Source of the DNA: Pedobacter insulae | GTDB taxonomy: Bacteria; Bacteroidota; Bacteroidia; Sphingobacteriales; Sphingobacteriaceae | Length of the DNA stretch: 64,000 bases | Assembly: GCF_900113525.1 (NCBI RefSeq) | Contig: NZ_FOPP01000007.1 | Coordinates: 62,001-126,000, forward strand | Reading direction: 5' to 3' | Part shown: one piece after another, positions 16,635 through 25,805 of the stretch | Numbering within the stretch: the first letter of the stretch is position 1 | How the letters are laid out: every line of letters begins with the position of its first letter | Translations under genes and position numbers: made by a program | The notes under the pieces: model-generated | What the model was told of the DNA's origin: nothing | The model's database searches: none | The model's input: the letters and a program-made list of their open reading frames with translations, nothing else

Positions 16635-18287
16635 ATGAACAATAGATTAATAGGCGTATTGCTTACGACCTCCTTAATACTCTCCTCAAATTACCTTTTT
16701 GCACAGTATCCTAAGATTCCGGCAGATGTTCAAAAGGCGTCAAATGAGATGATGCAGGAAGCAACCAGACAATCGGACATCGCCTGGGAAAAAGCAAAGG
16801 TAATCATTGCAAAGGAAGCCAGAGAAGGAAAACCATACATCCCTTTTGCCGGTCGCCCAACAGATTTGCCACAGTCAGAACTATTAGCGTTTCCGGGCGC
16901 TGAAGGAGGAGGAGCTTATAGCTTTGGCGGTCGTGGCGGAAAAGTAATCGTGGTAAAGAATTTAAACGATAGTGGTCCCGGTTCATTGAGAGATGCTTGT
17001 GAAGAAGGAGGTGCTAGAATAATCGTTTTTAATGTTGCCGGTATTATCCGTCTTAAAACACCCCTAATTATCCGCGCTCCTTATTTAACGATAGCGGGAC
17101 AAACGGCTCCCGGTGATGGAGTTTGCATAGCTGGTGAATCAGTGTGGATCAATACGCATGATGTGGTGATCCGTTTTATGCGCTTTAGACGAGGGGAAAC
17201 TTTTGTAGGGCGTAGAGATGACGCAATAGGTGGTAATCCGGTAGGTAACATCATGATCGACCATGTGTCTGCAAGTTGGGGATTGGACGAAAACATGTCG
17301 ATGTATCGCCATATGTATAACGATAGTACGGGTAAGGCAGAAGTAAAGCTGGCAACAGTGAATATTACCATTCAAAACTCTATATTTTCTGAAGCGTTAG
17401 ATACTTGGAACCATGCTTTTGGAAGCACCTTAGGAGGGGAAAATTGCACATTTATGCGTAACCTGTGGGCCGATAATGGTGCTAGAAATCCCTCTATTGG
17501 CTGGAATGGTATTTTTAATTTTGCAAACAATGTCATTTTTAATTGGAATAACCGGTCAACAGATGGCGGTGATTATACAGCATTGTACAACATCATTAAT
17601 AATTATTATAAACCCGGACCAGTAACGAACTTAAAAGACCCCATTAGTTATCGTATTTTAAAACCTGAGTCGGGACGTAGCAAATTGCCTTATGTGGTGT
17701 TTGGCCGCGCTTATGTAGAAGGAAATGTGATCGAGGGCAATGCGAGGGTAACTAAGAATAATTGGGATGGTGGCGTTCAGGTAGAAGATAAAAAGGGCGA
17801 ATTGATGTCATTCGAGAAAGCACAACCTTACTTCGCAGCCATGCGGGTTTTTAAGCCTTTTCCGATGGCTAAAATTACTATATTACCAACGCTCGAAGCG
17901 CACAAATATGTTTTAACAAACGTGGGTGCGAATTTACCAAAAAGAGACCCTGTAGACACACGTGTAATTGAGCAAGTTCGAACCGGCAAGATTGATTATA
18001 TCGAAGGGGTAAAATTGCCAGAAAAGGATTTTGAACACCGACGCCTACCGAAAGATTCTTATAAACAAGGGATTATTACAGATATTAGTCAGGTAGGCGG
18101 TTATCCTGAATACAAGGGAACGCCCTATGTAGATACTGACAATGATGGTATGCCAGATGCTTATGAGGTTAAGGTGGGATTAAATCCTAAAGACGCCACA
18201 GATGCTGCGAAAATCTCAAAGAGCGGTTACGCTAATATCGAAGTTTACTTGAATAGCGTCGTTCCCTTAAGCACAGTTAAGCCCTAA
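16635..18287 (+). CDS. Secreted pectate lyase, PL1 family
   Basis: A polysaccharide lyase that would cut homogalacturonan by Ca2+-dependent beta-elimination. It has a signal peptide (cut after YLFAQ). A beta-helix catalytic domain runs from about residue 85 to 420, opening FPGAEGGGAYSFGGRGGK. PL1 core motifs follow: TIAGQTAPGDGV, VIRFMRFRRGE and the IMIDHVSASWGLDENMS block. The C-terminus carries DTDNDGMPDAYE, a thrombospondin-3/EF-like calcium loop, and ends GYANIEVYLNSVV, which is common in Bacteroidetes PL1 enzymes. It is the first gene of the long enzyme operon and is followed 12 bp later by a close paralogue. Periplasmic or surface location cannot be told. Confidence 0.92.
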   Translation: MNNRLIGVLLTTSLILSSNYLFAQYPKIPADVQKASNEMMQEATRQSDIAWEKAKVIIAKEAREGKPYIPFAGRPTDLPQSELLAFPGAEGGGAYSFGGRGGKVIVVKNLNDSGPGSLRDACEEGGARIIVFNVAGIIRLKTPLIIRAPYLTIAGQTAPGDGVCIAGESVWINTHDVVIRFMRFRRGETFVGRRDDAIGGNPVGNIMIDHVSASWGLDENMSMYRHMYNDSTGKAEVKLATVNITIQNSIFSEALDTWNHAFGSTLGGENCTFMRNLWADNGARNPSIGWNGIFNFANNVIFNWNNRSTDGGDYTALYNIINNYYKPGPVTNLKDPISYRILKPESGRSKLPYVVFGRAYVEGNVIEGNARVTKNNWDGGVQVEDKKGELMSFEKAQPYFAAMRVFKPFPMAKITILPTLEAHKYVLTNVGANLPKRDPVDTRVIEQVRTGKIDYIEGVKLPEKDFEHRRLPKDSYKQGIITDISQVGGYPEYKGTPYVDTDNDGMPDAYEVKVGLNPKDATDAAKISKSGYANIEVYLNSVVPLSTVKP

Positions 18288-18298
18288 TTTATCGCAAT

Positions 18299-19963
18299 AT
18301 GAAGGCATTTATATTTGAATCTAAAGCACTTAACAAGTTACGCCCAGCGCTAATTATAGGGGTTATTTTAACCTCAGCGTTATCGTCAGCCTATGCGCAA
18401 TACCCTGTAATTCCGGAAGCTATGGAGAAAAAGGCAGATTCTATCCTTAAAGAAATAGAAAGGAAGTCTGAACTGCAATTTCTCAAGGTGAAAGATAAAG
18501 TAGATTTAGATGCCAAAAACGGAAAACCCTATATTCCATGGGCAGCCAAACCGGGAGACTTACCACAATCAAATATACCCGCCTTTCCGGGTGCTGAAGG
18601 TGGGGGAGCTTATAGCTTTGGCGGTCGAGGCGGAAAAGTATATGTAGTAAACACGTTGAACGATGCAGGCCCTGGAAGTTTACGTGAAGCTTGTGAACAA
18701 GGGGGTGCGAGGATTATCGTGTTCAACGTTTCAGGGATTATCAGGTTAAAAACTCCTTTAATTATTAGAGCACCTTATATAACGATTGCGGGCCAGAGCG
18801 CACCAGGTGATGGCATATGTGTAGCAGGCGAATCAGTGTGGATAAACACGCATGATGTAGTCATCAGGTTCATGCGTTTTAGAAGGGGTGAAACGGACGT
18901 AACACGCCGTGATGATGCGATAGGTGGTAATCCAATAGGGAATATCATCATTGATCACGTATCTGCAAGCTGGGGATTGGATGAAAATATGTCGATGTAC
19001 CGCCATATGTACGACCCCAAAGATGGTTCTAAGCCGCAAAAACTGCCAACCGTTAATATTACTATTCAAAATTCCATATTCTCAGAAGCGCTAGATACTT
19101 ATAACCACGGCTTTGGAAGTACGATTGGTGGATTAAACAGTACATTTATGCGTAATTTATGGGCTTCAAACATTAGCCGTAATCCTTCGGTTGGTATGTA
19201 TGGCGATTTTGGTTTTGCCAATAATGTAGTGTTTAATTGGTGGAACAGAAGCGCAGATGGGGGAGATAATGCCTCATTCTTCAATTTTATAAACAATTAT
19301 TATAAACCGGGTCCGATTACGCCGCAAGGCCAACCCATTGCTTATCGTATTTTGAAACCAGAATCGGGTCGTGATGTAAAATTCAGGTCGGCCTTTGGTC
19401 GCGCCTACGTTCACGGGAACATCATTGAAGGTAACGACAGGGTAACGAAAGATAATTGGGATGGGGGCGTTCAACCAGAGTCGAAACAGGATAGAAAGAA
19501 GTTGCTAGATTCAATTCGTTCGGAAAAGCCACTTCCGATGGCGAAAATCAGCTTAATAGATGCAAAACTAGCTTACAGCTATGTGTTGGCGAATGCGGGC
19601 GCAACTTTGCCCATCAGAGATGCCGTAGATCAACGCATTATTGAGCAGGTTAAAACGGGGAAAATTGCACAAGTGGAGGATGGAGAATTGCCAGCCCAAC
19701 AAAACTATGTAAAACGTCGCTTAAGCAACGACTCGTATAAAAAAGGAATTATCTCAGCTATTAGTCAAGTAGGTGGTTATCCGGTTTATAAGGGAAAACC
19801 GTATCTTGATACTGATAATGATGGTATCCCAGATGCCTGGGAGATAAAAAATGGCTTGAATGCCAAGGATGCCTCGGATGCTGCTAAGATTACGAAAAGT
19901 GGTTACGCAAATATTGAGGTGTATTTGAATAGTTTGGTAGCGGTTGGAAGTGTTAGTCCGTAA
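18299..19963 (+). CDS. Secreted pectate lyase, PL1 family (tandem paralogue)
   Basis: A second PL1 enzyme with the same order of parts as the gene before it: signal peptide (cut after SAYAQ), the FPGAEGGGAYSFGGRGGK opening, TIAGQSAPGDGI, VIRFMRFRRGE, IIIDHVSASWGLDENMS, and the C-terminal calcium loop DTDNDGIPDAWE. Long identical runs between the two point to a tandem duplication. Differences cluster in the middle (around residues 290-420), where substrate subsites would lie, so the pair may have split preferences for chain length or methylation. The stop codon is followed by a REP-like palindrome. Confidence 0.92.
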   Translation: MKAFIFESKALNKLRPALIIGVILTSALSSAYAQYPVIPEAMEKKADSILKEIERKSELQFLKVKDKVDLDAKNGKPYIPWAAKPGDLPQSNIPAFPGAEGGGAYSFGGRGGKVYVVNTLNDAGPGSLREACEQGGARIIVFNVSGIIRLKTPLIIRAPYITIAGQSAPGDGICVAGESVWINTHDVVIRFMRFRRGETDVTRRDDAIGGNPIGNIIIDHVSASWGLDENMSMYRHMYDPKDGSKPQKLPTVNITIQNSIFSEALDTYNHGFGSTIGGLNSTFMRNLWASNISRNPSVGMYGDFGFANNVVFNWWNRSADGGDNASFFNFINNYYKPGPITPQGQPIAYRILKPESGRDVKFRSAFGRAYVHGNIIEGNDRVTKDNWDGGVQPESKQDRKKLLDSIRSEKPLPMAKISLIDAKLAYSYVLANAGATLPIRDAVDQRIIEQVKTGKIAQVEDGELPAQQNYVKRRLSNDSYKKGIISAISQVGGYPVYKGKPYLDTDNDGIPDAWEIKNGLNAKDASDAAKITKSGYANIEVYLNSLVAVGSVSP

Positions 19964-19978
19964 TGTTATGCATTAATT

Positions 19979-20128
19979 CGTCATTGCGAGGTACGAAGCA
20001 ATCTTACGAAAGGTAGGGTGCAAAACTTATAGCTTAAGATTGCTTCGTACCTCGCAATGACGACGCAATAAAAGAACCGCAATGACGGCGCAATAAAAAA
20101 GAACTGCAGTGACAAAGCAATAAAAAAA
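19979..20128. repeat. REP-like palindrome, copy 1, with A-rich degenerate tail
   Basis: A left arm (19979-20006) and right arm (20036-20062) form an inverted repeat with core GCGAGGTACGAAGCAAT, able to fold into a long hairpin with a 29-bp loop. It is followed to 20128 by three degenerate tandem copies of a GACnnnGCAATAAAA-type unit. It occupies the gap between the second pectate lyase and the DUF6298-like gene. Two other intergenic copies lie near 25740 and 57890, and partial copies lie inside two coding sequences. Confidence 0.85.
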
Positions 20129-20140
20129 TAAGTCCCAAGT

Positions 20141-23100
20141 ATGAATTTGAAAAGTAAAATTAAAGAGAATGGATATGCATTTAAAGCGGTTTGCACTTTG
20201 CGCTTCACGCTATCTTTACTTTTTCTAACTTTTACCTTGTCAACCACTTTCGGTCAAACCAAAAAGCCGATTGAACCGCCTAAGCCAATTTTCAAAGGTA
20301 AAGATGGTAAACTACAGTACACGGCCGACTCACTGGGCAACCGTATTCCCGATTTTTCTTTTGCCGGCTATATGGGAGGTAATAAAACAATTCCCATGGC
20401 TGTTGTTAAGGTCACTGTTCCGGTAAAGGAAGGAGATGCTACTTTAAGAATCCAATCGGCACTAGACTATGTTGCAAAATTACCCTTGGATAAGGAAGGT
20501 TTACGAGGAGCTGTGTTATTGGAAAAAGGTACCTACAAGGTTGCTGGAACATTGAAAATCAAGGCCAATGGTGTGGTACTTCGTGGTAGTGGAATGGGAA
20601 CAGGCGGCACCCTTATAATAGCGACTGGCCTAGATAGGATCGGAGTAATCAGGATTTTGGGGCTTGCGAACCGCTTAACCGAAGCAGAGCTAGCAATTAG
20701 CGATAATTATGTACCGGTAAACGCCACTCAATTTGCTTTAAAGGCCACCACTGGTCTTAAAGTCGGAGACGGAATTGTCATTAAAAGACCTTCTCCCAAG
20801 AACTGGATTGACGCCTTAGGAACAGATCACTTTGGTGGGGGCATTACTTCCTTAGGCTGGAAACCTAACCAGCGTAATGTTTTTTGGGATAGAAAAATAG
20901 TGGCAATTAACGGAAACAAAATTACAATCGATGCGCCAATTACTACGGCAATTGAAGCAAGATATGGCGGAGGAACCGTTGCGAAATATGAATGGGATGG
21001 TCGCATCACTCAAACTGGGATAGAAAATCTCAAAATTCAATCTACTTATAACAAAACGAATATAAAAGACGAGTACCACCGTTGGAATGCGATTAATCTG
21101 GAGAACGTGAGTGATTCTTGGGTACGGCAAGTAGTTTTTGAACATTTTGCAGGCTCTGCAGTATATGTTTCAGAATCCGCAAATAGAATAACGGTTGAAG
21201 ATTGTAAGTCACTGTCTCCAGTCTCGGAAATTGCCGGCGAAAGGAGGAATACCTTTTTTACTACCGGTCAGCAAACACTGTTTCAACGTATTTATGCAGA
21301 ACATGGAATGCATGATTTTGCAGTTGGCTACTGCGCTCCCGGACCGAATGTATTTGTACAATGTGAATCTTATTTGCCTTTTGGTTTTAGTGGTACGATA
21401 GATAGTTGGGCTTCTGGGGTGCTATTTGACATTGTAAACATAGATGGGCAGGCACTAAGCTATTTAAATCGTGGTCAGGATGGTCAGGGGGCGGGCTGGA
21501 CAGCTGCCAATAGTGTTTTCTGGCAATGTAGCGCAGCCAGGGTCGATAATTATAGTCCGCCAGGCGCTCAAAATTGGGCCTTCGGTACTTGGGCACAGTT
21601 TGCTGGAAATGGGTATTGGGATATGTCAAATGAACAGATTCAACCTCGTAGTCTATATTACGCCCAACTAAAGGATAGGATGGGAGAAGTAAATCAGCGC
21701 GAAATTCTGTTCCCGATAGAAACAGAAGCCTCAAGTAGTCCGCCGGTCGACGTTGCACAGAAACTAACTAAACTAGCGGCAAAACCACTTTTAACATTAG
21801 CCGAGTTTATTGACCAGGCACCCAAACGATTGAAGATTTCTACCGAGACCAATGGTGCGAAAACTATTGATGAAATTGGTATCGCAAAGATGGAGACTCC
21901 CCTAAAAACAATGGCCGTGGAGGTTAAAAATGGATGGCTTGTTAGAGGGGATGAACTGGTATTGGGAAGCAGACAAGGTGTGCAGTGGTGGAATGGAAGT
22001 GCAAGGCCCCATGGAATCGCTGGGTCTAAATTCCATATCACCCGCTTTGTTCCGGGCAGGGAAGGAAAAGGTTTAACCGACGACTTAAATGCGATTACAG
22101 ATAGCATGAAGGATGGTTTTGTGAAAATATTGGATCATAATTATGGTTTATGGTACGATCGCCGACGAGATGATCATGAGCGCATTAGGAGGATGGATGG
22201 AGAGGTTTGGGCTCCATTTTATGAATTGCCATTTGCTCGAAGTGGTATTGATAAAGCATGGGACGGTTTAAGTAAATATGATATTTTGAAATATAACTTA
22301 TGGTATTGGGATAGGTTGAAGCAGTTTGCTAACCTGGCCGATCAAAAAGGTTTAATTCTATTGCATCAAAATTATTTCCAGCATAATATTATCGAAGCAG
22401 GAGCGCATTACGCTGACTTTCCTTGGCGAACGGCAAATAATATCAATAGTACGAGTTTTCCTGAGCCTGTACCCTATGCGGGCGACAAGCGGATTTTTAT
22501 GGCCGAGCAATTTTATGATATCCATAATCCCGCCCGTCGGAAATTGCATATCGCTTATATTAGAAAATGCTTGGATAATTTTGCGACAAATGGATCGGTT
22601 ATCCAATTAATCGGAGAGGAATTTACAGGTCCGCTTCATTTTGTCCAATTCTGGATCGATACCATTAAAGAGTGGGAAAAAGAAACTGGAAAACATCCAA
22701 TTATTGCCTTGAGTGTAACGAAAGATGTGCAGGATGCGATATTGGCAGATCCAAATAGAGCAACGGTAATTGATGTAATCGATATCAAATACTGGCACTA
22801 TCAAATAAATGAGGAGGCCTATGCACCAAAAGGTGAAGAGAATCTAGCTCCCAGACAACATGCCCGTTTATTAAAGCCTAAAAAAACTTCTTTTGAACAA
22901 GTTTATCGTGCAGTAGCGGAATACAAAAATAAGTTTCCTCAAAAGGCAGTTATTTACTCTGGAGATAACTTTGGCAGTTATGGATGGGCTATATTCATGG
23001 CAGGTGGTTCACTGTCAAATATATCGGCGGTCGATACAAAAACACTTTCAATAGCCGCTAATATGAAGCCGTTTTTGAAAGATGCACTTAAAACAAAGCA

Positions 23101-23320
23101 ATATGGTTTAGCGAATCCAGGAAAGGCTTACCTGCTTTACAATGCGTCTGCCGATGCCCTGGAGTTAGACTTAAAGAACATCACGGGTACATTTAACCTA
23201 AAAATATTAAATCCGGAAAATGGTTCGGTGTTAAGAGAAGAAAAAATTAATGCAGGTGCTTTAATTAAAATCAATAAGAGCACCGCAAAGGATGAAGTAA
23301 TCATCCTCCATAAAATTTAG
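20141..23320 (+). CDS. Two-domain secreted protein: beta-helix + DUF6298-like TIM-barrel region
   Basis: A 1059-residue exported protein. After a long signal peptide (cut near FGQ, residue 39) comes a right-handed beta-helix (about 90-520) with an early Pectate_lyase_3-like segment (LEKGTYKVAGTLKIKANGVVLRGSG) and repeated helix turns. The C-terminal half (about 640-1059) resembles the region annotated DUF6298 in Bacteroidetes. It contains conserved acidic stretches such as GDNFGSYGWA, LIGEEFTGPLHF and DVIDIKYWHYQ that look like a (beta/alpha)8 glycosidase; the Glu pair in LIGEEFTG is an obvious candidate catalytic site. The family name is from memory of related proteins. No activity is established to my knowledge. 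It lies between the pectate lyases and the GH140-like enzyme. Confidence 0.6.
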   Translation: MNLKSKIKENGYAFKAVCTLRFTLSLLFLTFTLSTTFGQTKKPIEPPKPIFKGKDGKLQYTADSLGNRIPDFSFAGYMGGNKTIPMAVVKVTVPVKEGDATLRIQSALDYVAKLPLDKEGLRGAVLLEKGTYKVAGTLKIKANGVVLRGSGMGTGGTLIIATGLDRIGVIRILGLANRLTEAELAISDNYVPVNATQFALKATTGLKVGDGIVIKRPSPKNWIDALGTDHFGGGITSLGWKPNQRNVFWDRKIVAINGNKITIDAPITTAIEARYGGGTVAKYEWDGRITQTGIENLKIQSTYNKTNIKDEYHRWNAINLENVSDSWVRQVVFEHFAGSAVYVSESANRITVEDCKSLSPVSEIAGERRNTFFTTGQQTLFQRIYAEHGMHDFAVGYCAPGPNVFVQCESYLPFGFSGTIDSWASGVLFDIVNIDGQALSYLNRGQDGQGAGWTAANSVFWQCSAARVDNYSPPGAQNWAFGTWAQFAGNGYWDMSNEQIQPRSLYYAQLKDRMGEVNQREILFPIETEASSSPPVDVAQKLTKLAAKPLLTLAEFIDQAPKRLKISTETNGAKTIDEIGIAKMETPLKTMAVEVKNGWLVRGDELVLGSRQGVQWWNGSARPHGIAGSKFHITRFVPGREGKGLTDDLNAITDSMKDGFVKILDHNYGLWYDRRRDDHERIRRMDGEVWAPFYELPFARSGIDKAWDGLSKYDILKYNLWYWDRLKQFANLADQKGLILLHQNYFQHNIIEAGAHYADFPWRTANNINSTSFPEPVPYAGDKRIFMAEQFYDIHNPARRKLHIAYIRKCLDNFATNGSVIQLIGEEFTGPLHFVQFWIDTIKEWEKETGKHPIIALSVTKDVQDAILADPNRATVIDVIDIKYWHYQINEEAYAPKGEENLAPRQHARLLKPKKTSFEQVYRAVAEYKNKFPQKAVIYSGDNFGSYGWAIFMAGGSLSNISAVDTKTLSIAANMKPFLKDALKTKQYGLANPGKAYLLYNASADALELDLKNITGTFNLKILNPENGSVLREEKINAGALIKINKSTAKDEVIILHKI

Positions 23321-23322
23321 AC

Positions 23323-24726
23323 ATGAAGGTACTACTCAAAAAATTAATCGTATTAATAGCCATCTGCCTTTCTCTTTTTGGCTGCGCAAAAAAGAAAGAA
23401 GTTGATCCTAAAAAATTGATGGTTTCCGAGAATGGTAGATACCTCATGACTGGAGATGGCAAGCCTTTCTTTTGGTTGGGCGATACAGGGTGGTTGTTAT
23501 TCAATAAACTTACGCGGGAAGAAGCTGTTCAATACCTGGAAAATCGAAAGAAATTAGGCTTTAATGTGGTTCAGGCTATGTTATTACATGAGGTACCTTC
23601 CATAAATATTTATCTAGATTCTTCAGTGGTTAACGCAAATGTGGCTCAACCGGCGCTGACAGCAGGCAGCGACTATAAAGATTCCTTACAATATGATTAT
23701 TGGGACCATGTAGATTATATCGTAGACAAAGCTGCAGAAAAAGGAATTTATATGGCCTTGGTACCGGTATGGGGCACCAATGTAAAAGATAAACGAGTTA
23801 ATAACGCCCAAGCTGGTAAATATGCCAAGTTTTTAGCCAATAGGTATAAAGATAGGTGGAATATTATCTGGCTAAATGGAGGCGATATTCGGGGAAGTGA
23901 AGGAATGGCCGTTTGGAAAACCATTGGCAATACACTTCGCACAAATGATCCTAACCATTTAATCACTTTTCACCCACGGGGAAGAACTGCTTCATCTGAT
24001 TGGTTCCATAACGCAAAATGGTTGGATTTTAATATGGTGCAGTCTGGTCACCGACGATACAGTCAGGACACTTCCAAGAACGAAAAGAACCATTATGGAC
24101 AGGATAATTGGCGATACATTGAGGTAGACTATGCCTTGAAGCCTGTTAAGCCTACCATTGATGGCGAACCTTCGTATGAAGATATTCCGCACGGCTTGCA
24201 TAATATTAATGAACAAAGGTGGACAGCAAGCGATGTAAGACGGTACGGCTATTGGTCGGTTTTTGCTGGTGCTTTTGGTTATACCTATGGACATAATTCG
24301 GTTATGCAGCTGTATAAACTAACGGATTTACAACCCGCTTACGGGGCTAAAGACGAATGGTTTAAAGCGATTAACGCGGAAGGGGCTACACAAATGATCT
24401 ATCTGAAAAAGCTGATGTTGTCGCGCCCGTATTTCGATCGGATACCTGATCAGTCGCTCATAGCTGGTAATAATGGAAAGCAATACAATAAGTTAATCGC
24501 AACACGGGGAGATAATTATGCAATGGTATACACCTACAATGGGAATAAAATGCAGATAACCCTCGGAAAAATAAAGGGCGAAAAAGTGAAAGCTTCGTGG
24601 TTTAATCCCCGTAATGGAGAGACTACGGTAATCGCTGAATTTAAGAATCAGGGGGTTGGCGATTTTAATCCGCCAGGTGGCGAAAAGGAAGGTAATGATT
24701 GGGTTTTAATATTGGATAGTGTATGA
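23323..24726 (+). CDS. DUF4038 glycoside hydrolase, GH140-like (putative apiosidase)
   Basis: A lipoprotein (lipobox FGC, Cys21) of 467 residues with the DUF4038 TIM barrel. The opening GDGKPFFWLGDTGWLLFNKL is the family signature. Candidate catalytic acids are Asp189 (WLNGGDIRG) and Glu282 (IDGEPSYED), at the ends of barrel strands as in GH140. The C-terminal about 90 residues match the Ig-like DUF5605-type domain (KASWFNPRNGE). The founding GH140 activity removes apiose-linked chains from rhamnogalacturonan II, which fits the neighbours. Related DUF4038 families exist, so activity is not certain. Its stop overlaps the next start (ATGA). Confidence 0.75.
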   Translation: MKVLLKKLIVLIAICLSLFGCAKKKEVDPKKLMVSENGRYLMTGDGKPFFWLGDTGWLLFNKLTREEAVQYLENRKKLGFNVVQAMLLHEVPSINIYLDSSVVNANVAQPALTAGSDYKDSLQYDYWDHVDYIVDKAAEKGIYMALVPVWGTNVKDKRVNNAQAGKYAKFLANRYKDRWNIIWLNGGDIRGSEGMAVWKTIGNTLRTNDPNHLITFHPRGRTASSDWFHNAKWLDFNMVQSGHRRYSQDTSKNEKNHYGQDNWRYIEVDYALKPVKPTIDGEPSYEDIPHGLHNINEQRWTASDVRRYGYWSVFAGAFGYTYGHNSVMQLYKLTDLQPAYGAKDEWFKAINAEGATQMIYLKKLMLSRPYFDRIPDQSLIAGNNGKQYNKLIATRGDNYAMVYTYNGNKMQITLGKIKGEKVKASWFNPRNGETTVIAEFKNQGVGDFNPPGGEKEGNDWVLILDSV

Positions 24727-25655
24727 GGAAAAGTGCAGAACATATAAAAATGGTGGGTTTTGCTTTTATGGGAATGATGCTCTGTGTTTTTAGTAGCTGC
24801 TCCAAAAAGGCCTATATTTTTACTTCTTTTCACGAACCAGCAAATGAAGGTCTGAGGCTTTTAACAAGTGAAGATGGCTACCACTGGAACGATTTGAATA
24901 AAGTATTTTTAAAACCAAACATAGGTACTCAAAAAATTTTGAGAGATCCTTCCATGGTGCAGGGACCGGATGGTGTTTTTCATTTGGTGTGGACTTGTAG
25001 TTGGAAGGGCGATCGGGGCTTCGGCTATGCAAGTTCCAAAGACTTGAAAAATTGGTCTGAGCAAAAGTTTATTTCCGTTTTAAATGATGAACCTACTACG
25101 GTAAACGTTTGGGCGCCTGAACTGTTTTATGATGATGAGAAGCAGGAATACATCATTATATGGGCATCTACCATTCCTTTTCGTTTTGCAAAAGGGATAG
25201 AAGAGGAAGATAATAACCATCGGATGTATGCGATTACCACCAAAGATTTTAATTCCTTTAGCTCGGCAAAGCTGTTCCTGAATCCGGGTTTTAGTGTAAT
25301 TGATGCGGTAATTGTGAAGAGAAAGCCAGCCGACTATGTACTTGTACTGAAAGACAATACACGCCCCAACCGAAATTTAAAAGTTGCATTTAGTGATCAG
25401 GCTTTAGGCCCTTATACCGATGTTTCGCCAACTTTTAGTTCGAAGCTAACTGAAGGACCAACTGTGCTAAAGAACGGCAAGGAGTGGCTGATTTATTTTG
25501 ATGCTTATGGGGATAAAAAATATGCGGCCGTAAAAACAAGTGATTTTAAAACGTTTAAAGATGTTTCCTCGGAAATAACGATACCAACAGGACATAAACA
25601 TGGGACAATAGTAAAGGTTAAGAGAAAGATCATAAAAGCTTTGGCAAGTTTGTAG
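24723..25655 (+). CDS. GH43-like beta-propeller glycosidase lipoprotein
   Basis: A lipoprotein (FSSC, Cys26) of 310 residues with the five-bladed propeller of GH43. The three acidic residues of the clan are visible: base Asp75 (LRDPSM), modulator Asp194 (SVIDAV) and acid Glu244 (TEGPTV). Blade motifs such as GYASSKDLKNWSEQ and VWAPELFYDDE are typical. GH43 enzymes remove arabinofuranose, xylose or galactose; which one is not readable here. It is translationally coupled to the GH140-like gene through an ATGA overlap. A REP-like palindrome follows it. Confidence 0.8.
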   Translation: MRKSAEHIKMVGFAFMGMMLCVFSSCSKKAYIFTSFHEPANEGLRLLTSEDGYHWNDLNKVFLKPNIGTQKILRDPSMVQGPDGVFHLVWTCSWKGDRGFGYASSKDLKNWSEQKFISVLNDEPTTVNVWAPELFYDDEKQEYIIIWASTIPFRFAKGIEEEDNNHRMYAITTKDFNSFSSAKLFLNPGFSVIDAVIVKRKPADYVLVLKDNTRPNRNLKVAFSDQALGPYTDVSPTFSSKLTEGPTVLKNGKEWLIYFDAYGDKKYAAVKTSDFKTFKDVSSEITIPTGHKHGTIVKVKRKIIKALASL

Positions 25656-25709
25656 GGACTTCGTCTTGCGACGACTCGTTATTGTGACGAATCCGTCATG
25701 GCTACGACT

Positions 25710-25770
25710 CCGTCATTGGGAGGCACGAAGCAATCTTATCATCAGATTGCTTCGTGCCTCGCAATGACGG
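25710..25770. repeat. REP-like palindrome, copy 2
   Basis: Inverted arms at 25710-25736 and 25744-25770 with core GGCACGAAGCAATCT and only a 7-bp loop, making the tightest hairpin of the series. It sits between the GH43-like and sialidase-fold genes. Upstream (25656-25710) is GACTTCGTC/ACGACTCG-rich sequence, possibly a decayed copy or a second repeat type. Confidence 0.85.
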
Positions 25771-25805
25771 ATTTATTCTCGCAATGACCGTAAAATAAAG
25801 ATTAG

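Noticed and set aside
19979..20062. Insertion sequence or MITE with linked transposase
   Set aside because: No transposase frame or target-site duplication could be seen; a REP-like repeat fits better.
21387..21758. Minus-strand 123-codon frame
   Set aside because: It is antisense inside the beta-helix/DUF6298-like gene, with biased composition and no recognisable motif; it is a shadow of the real frame.
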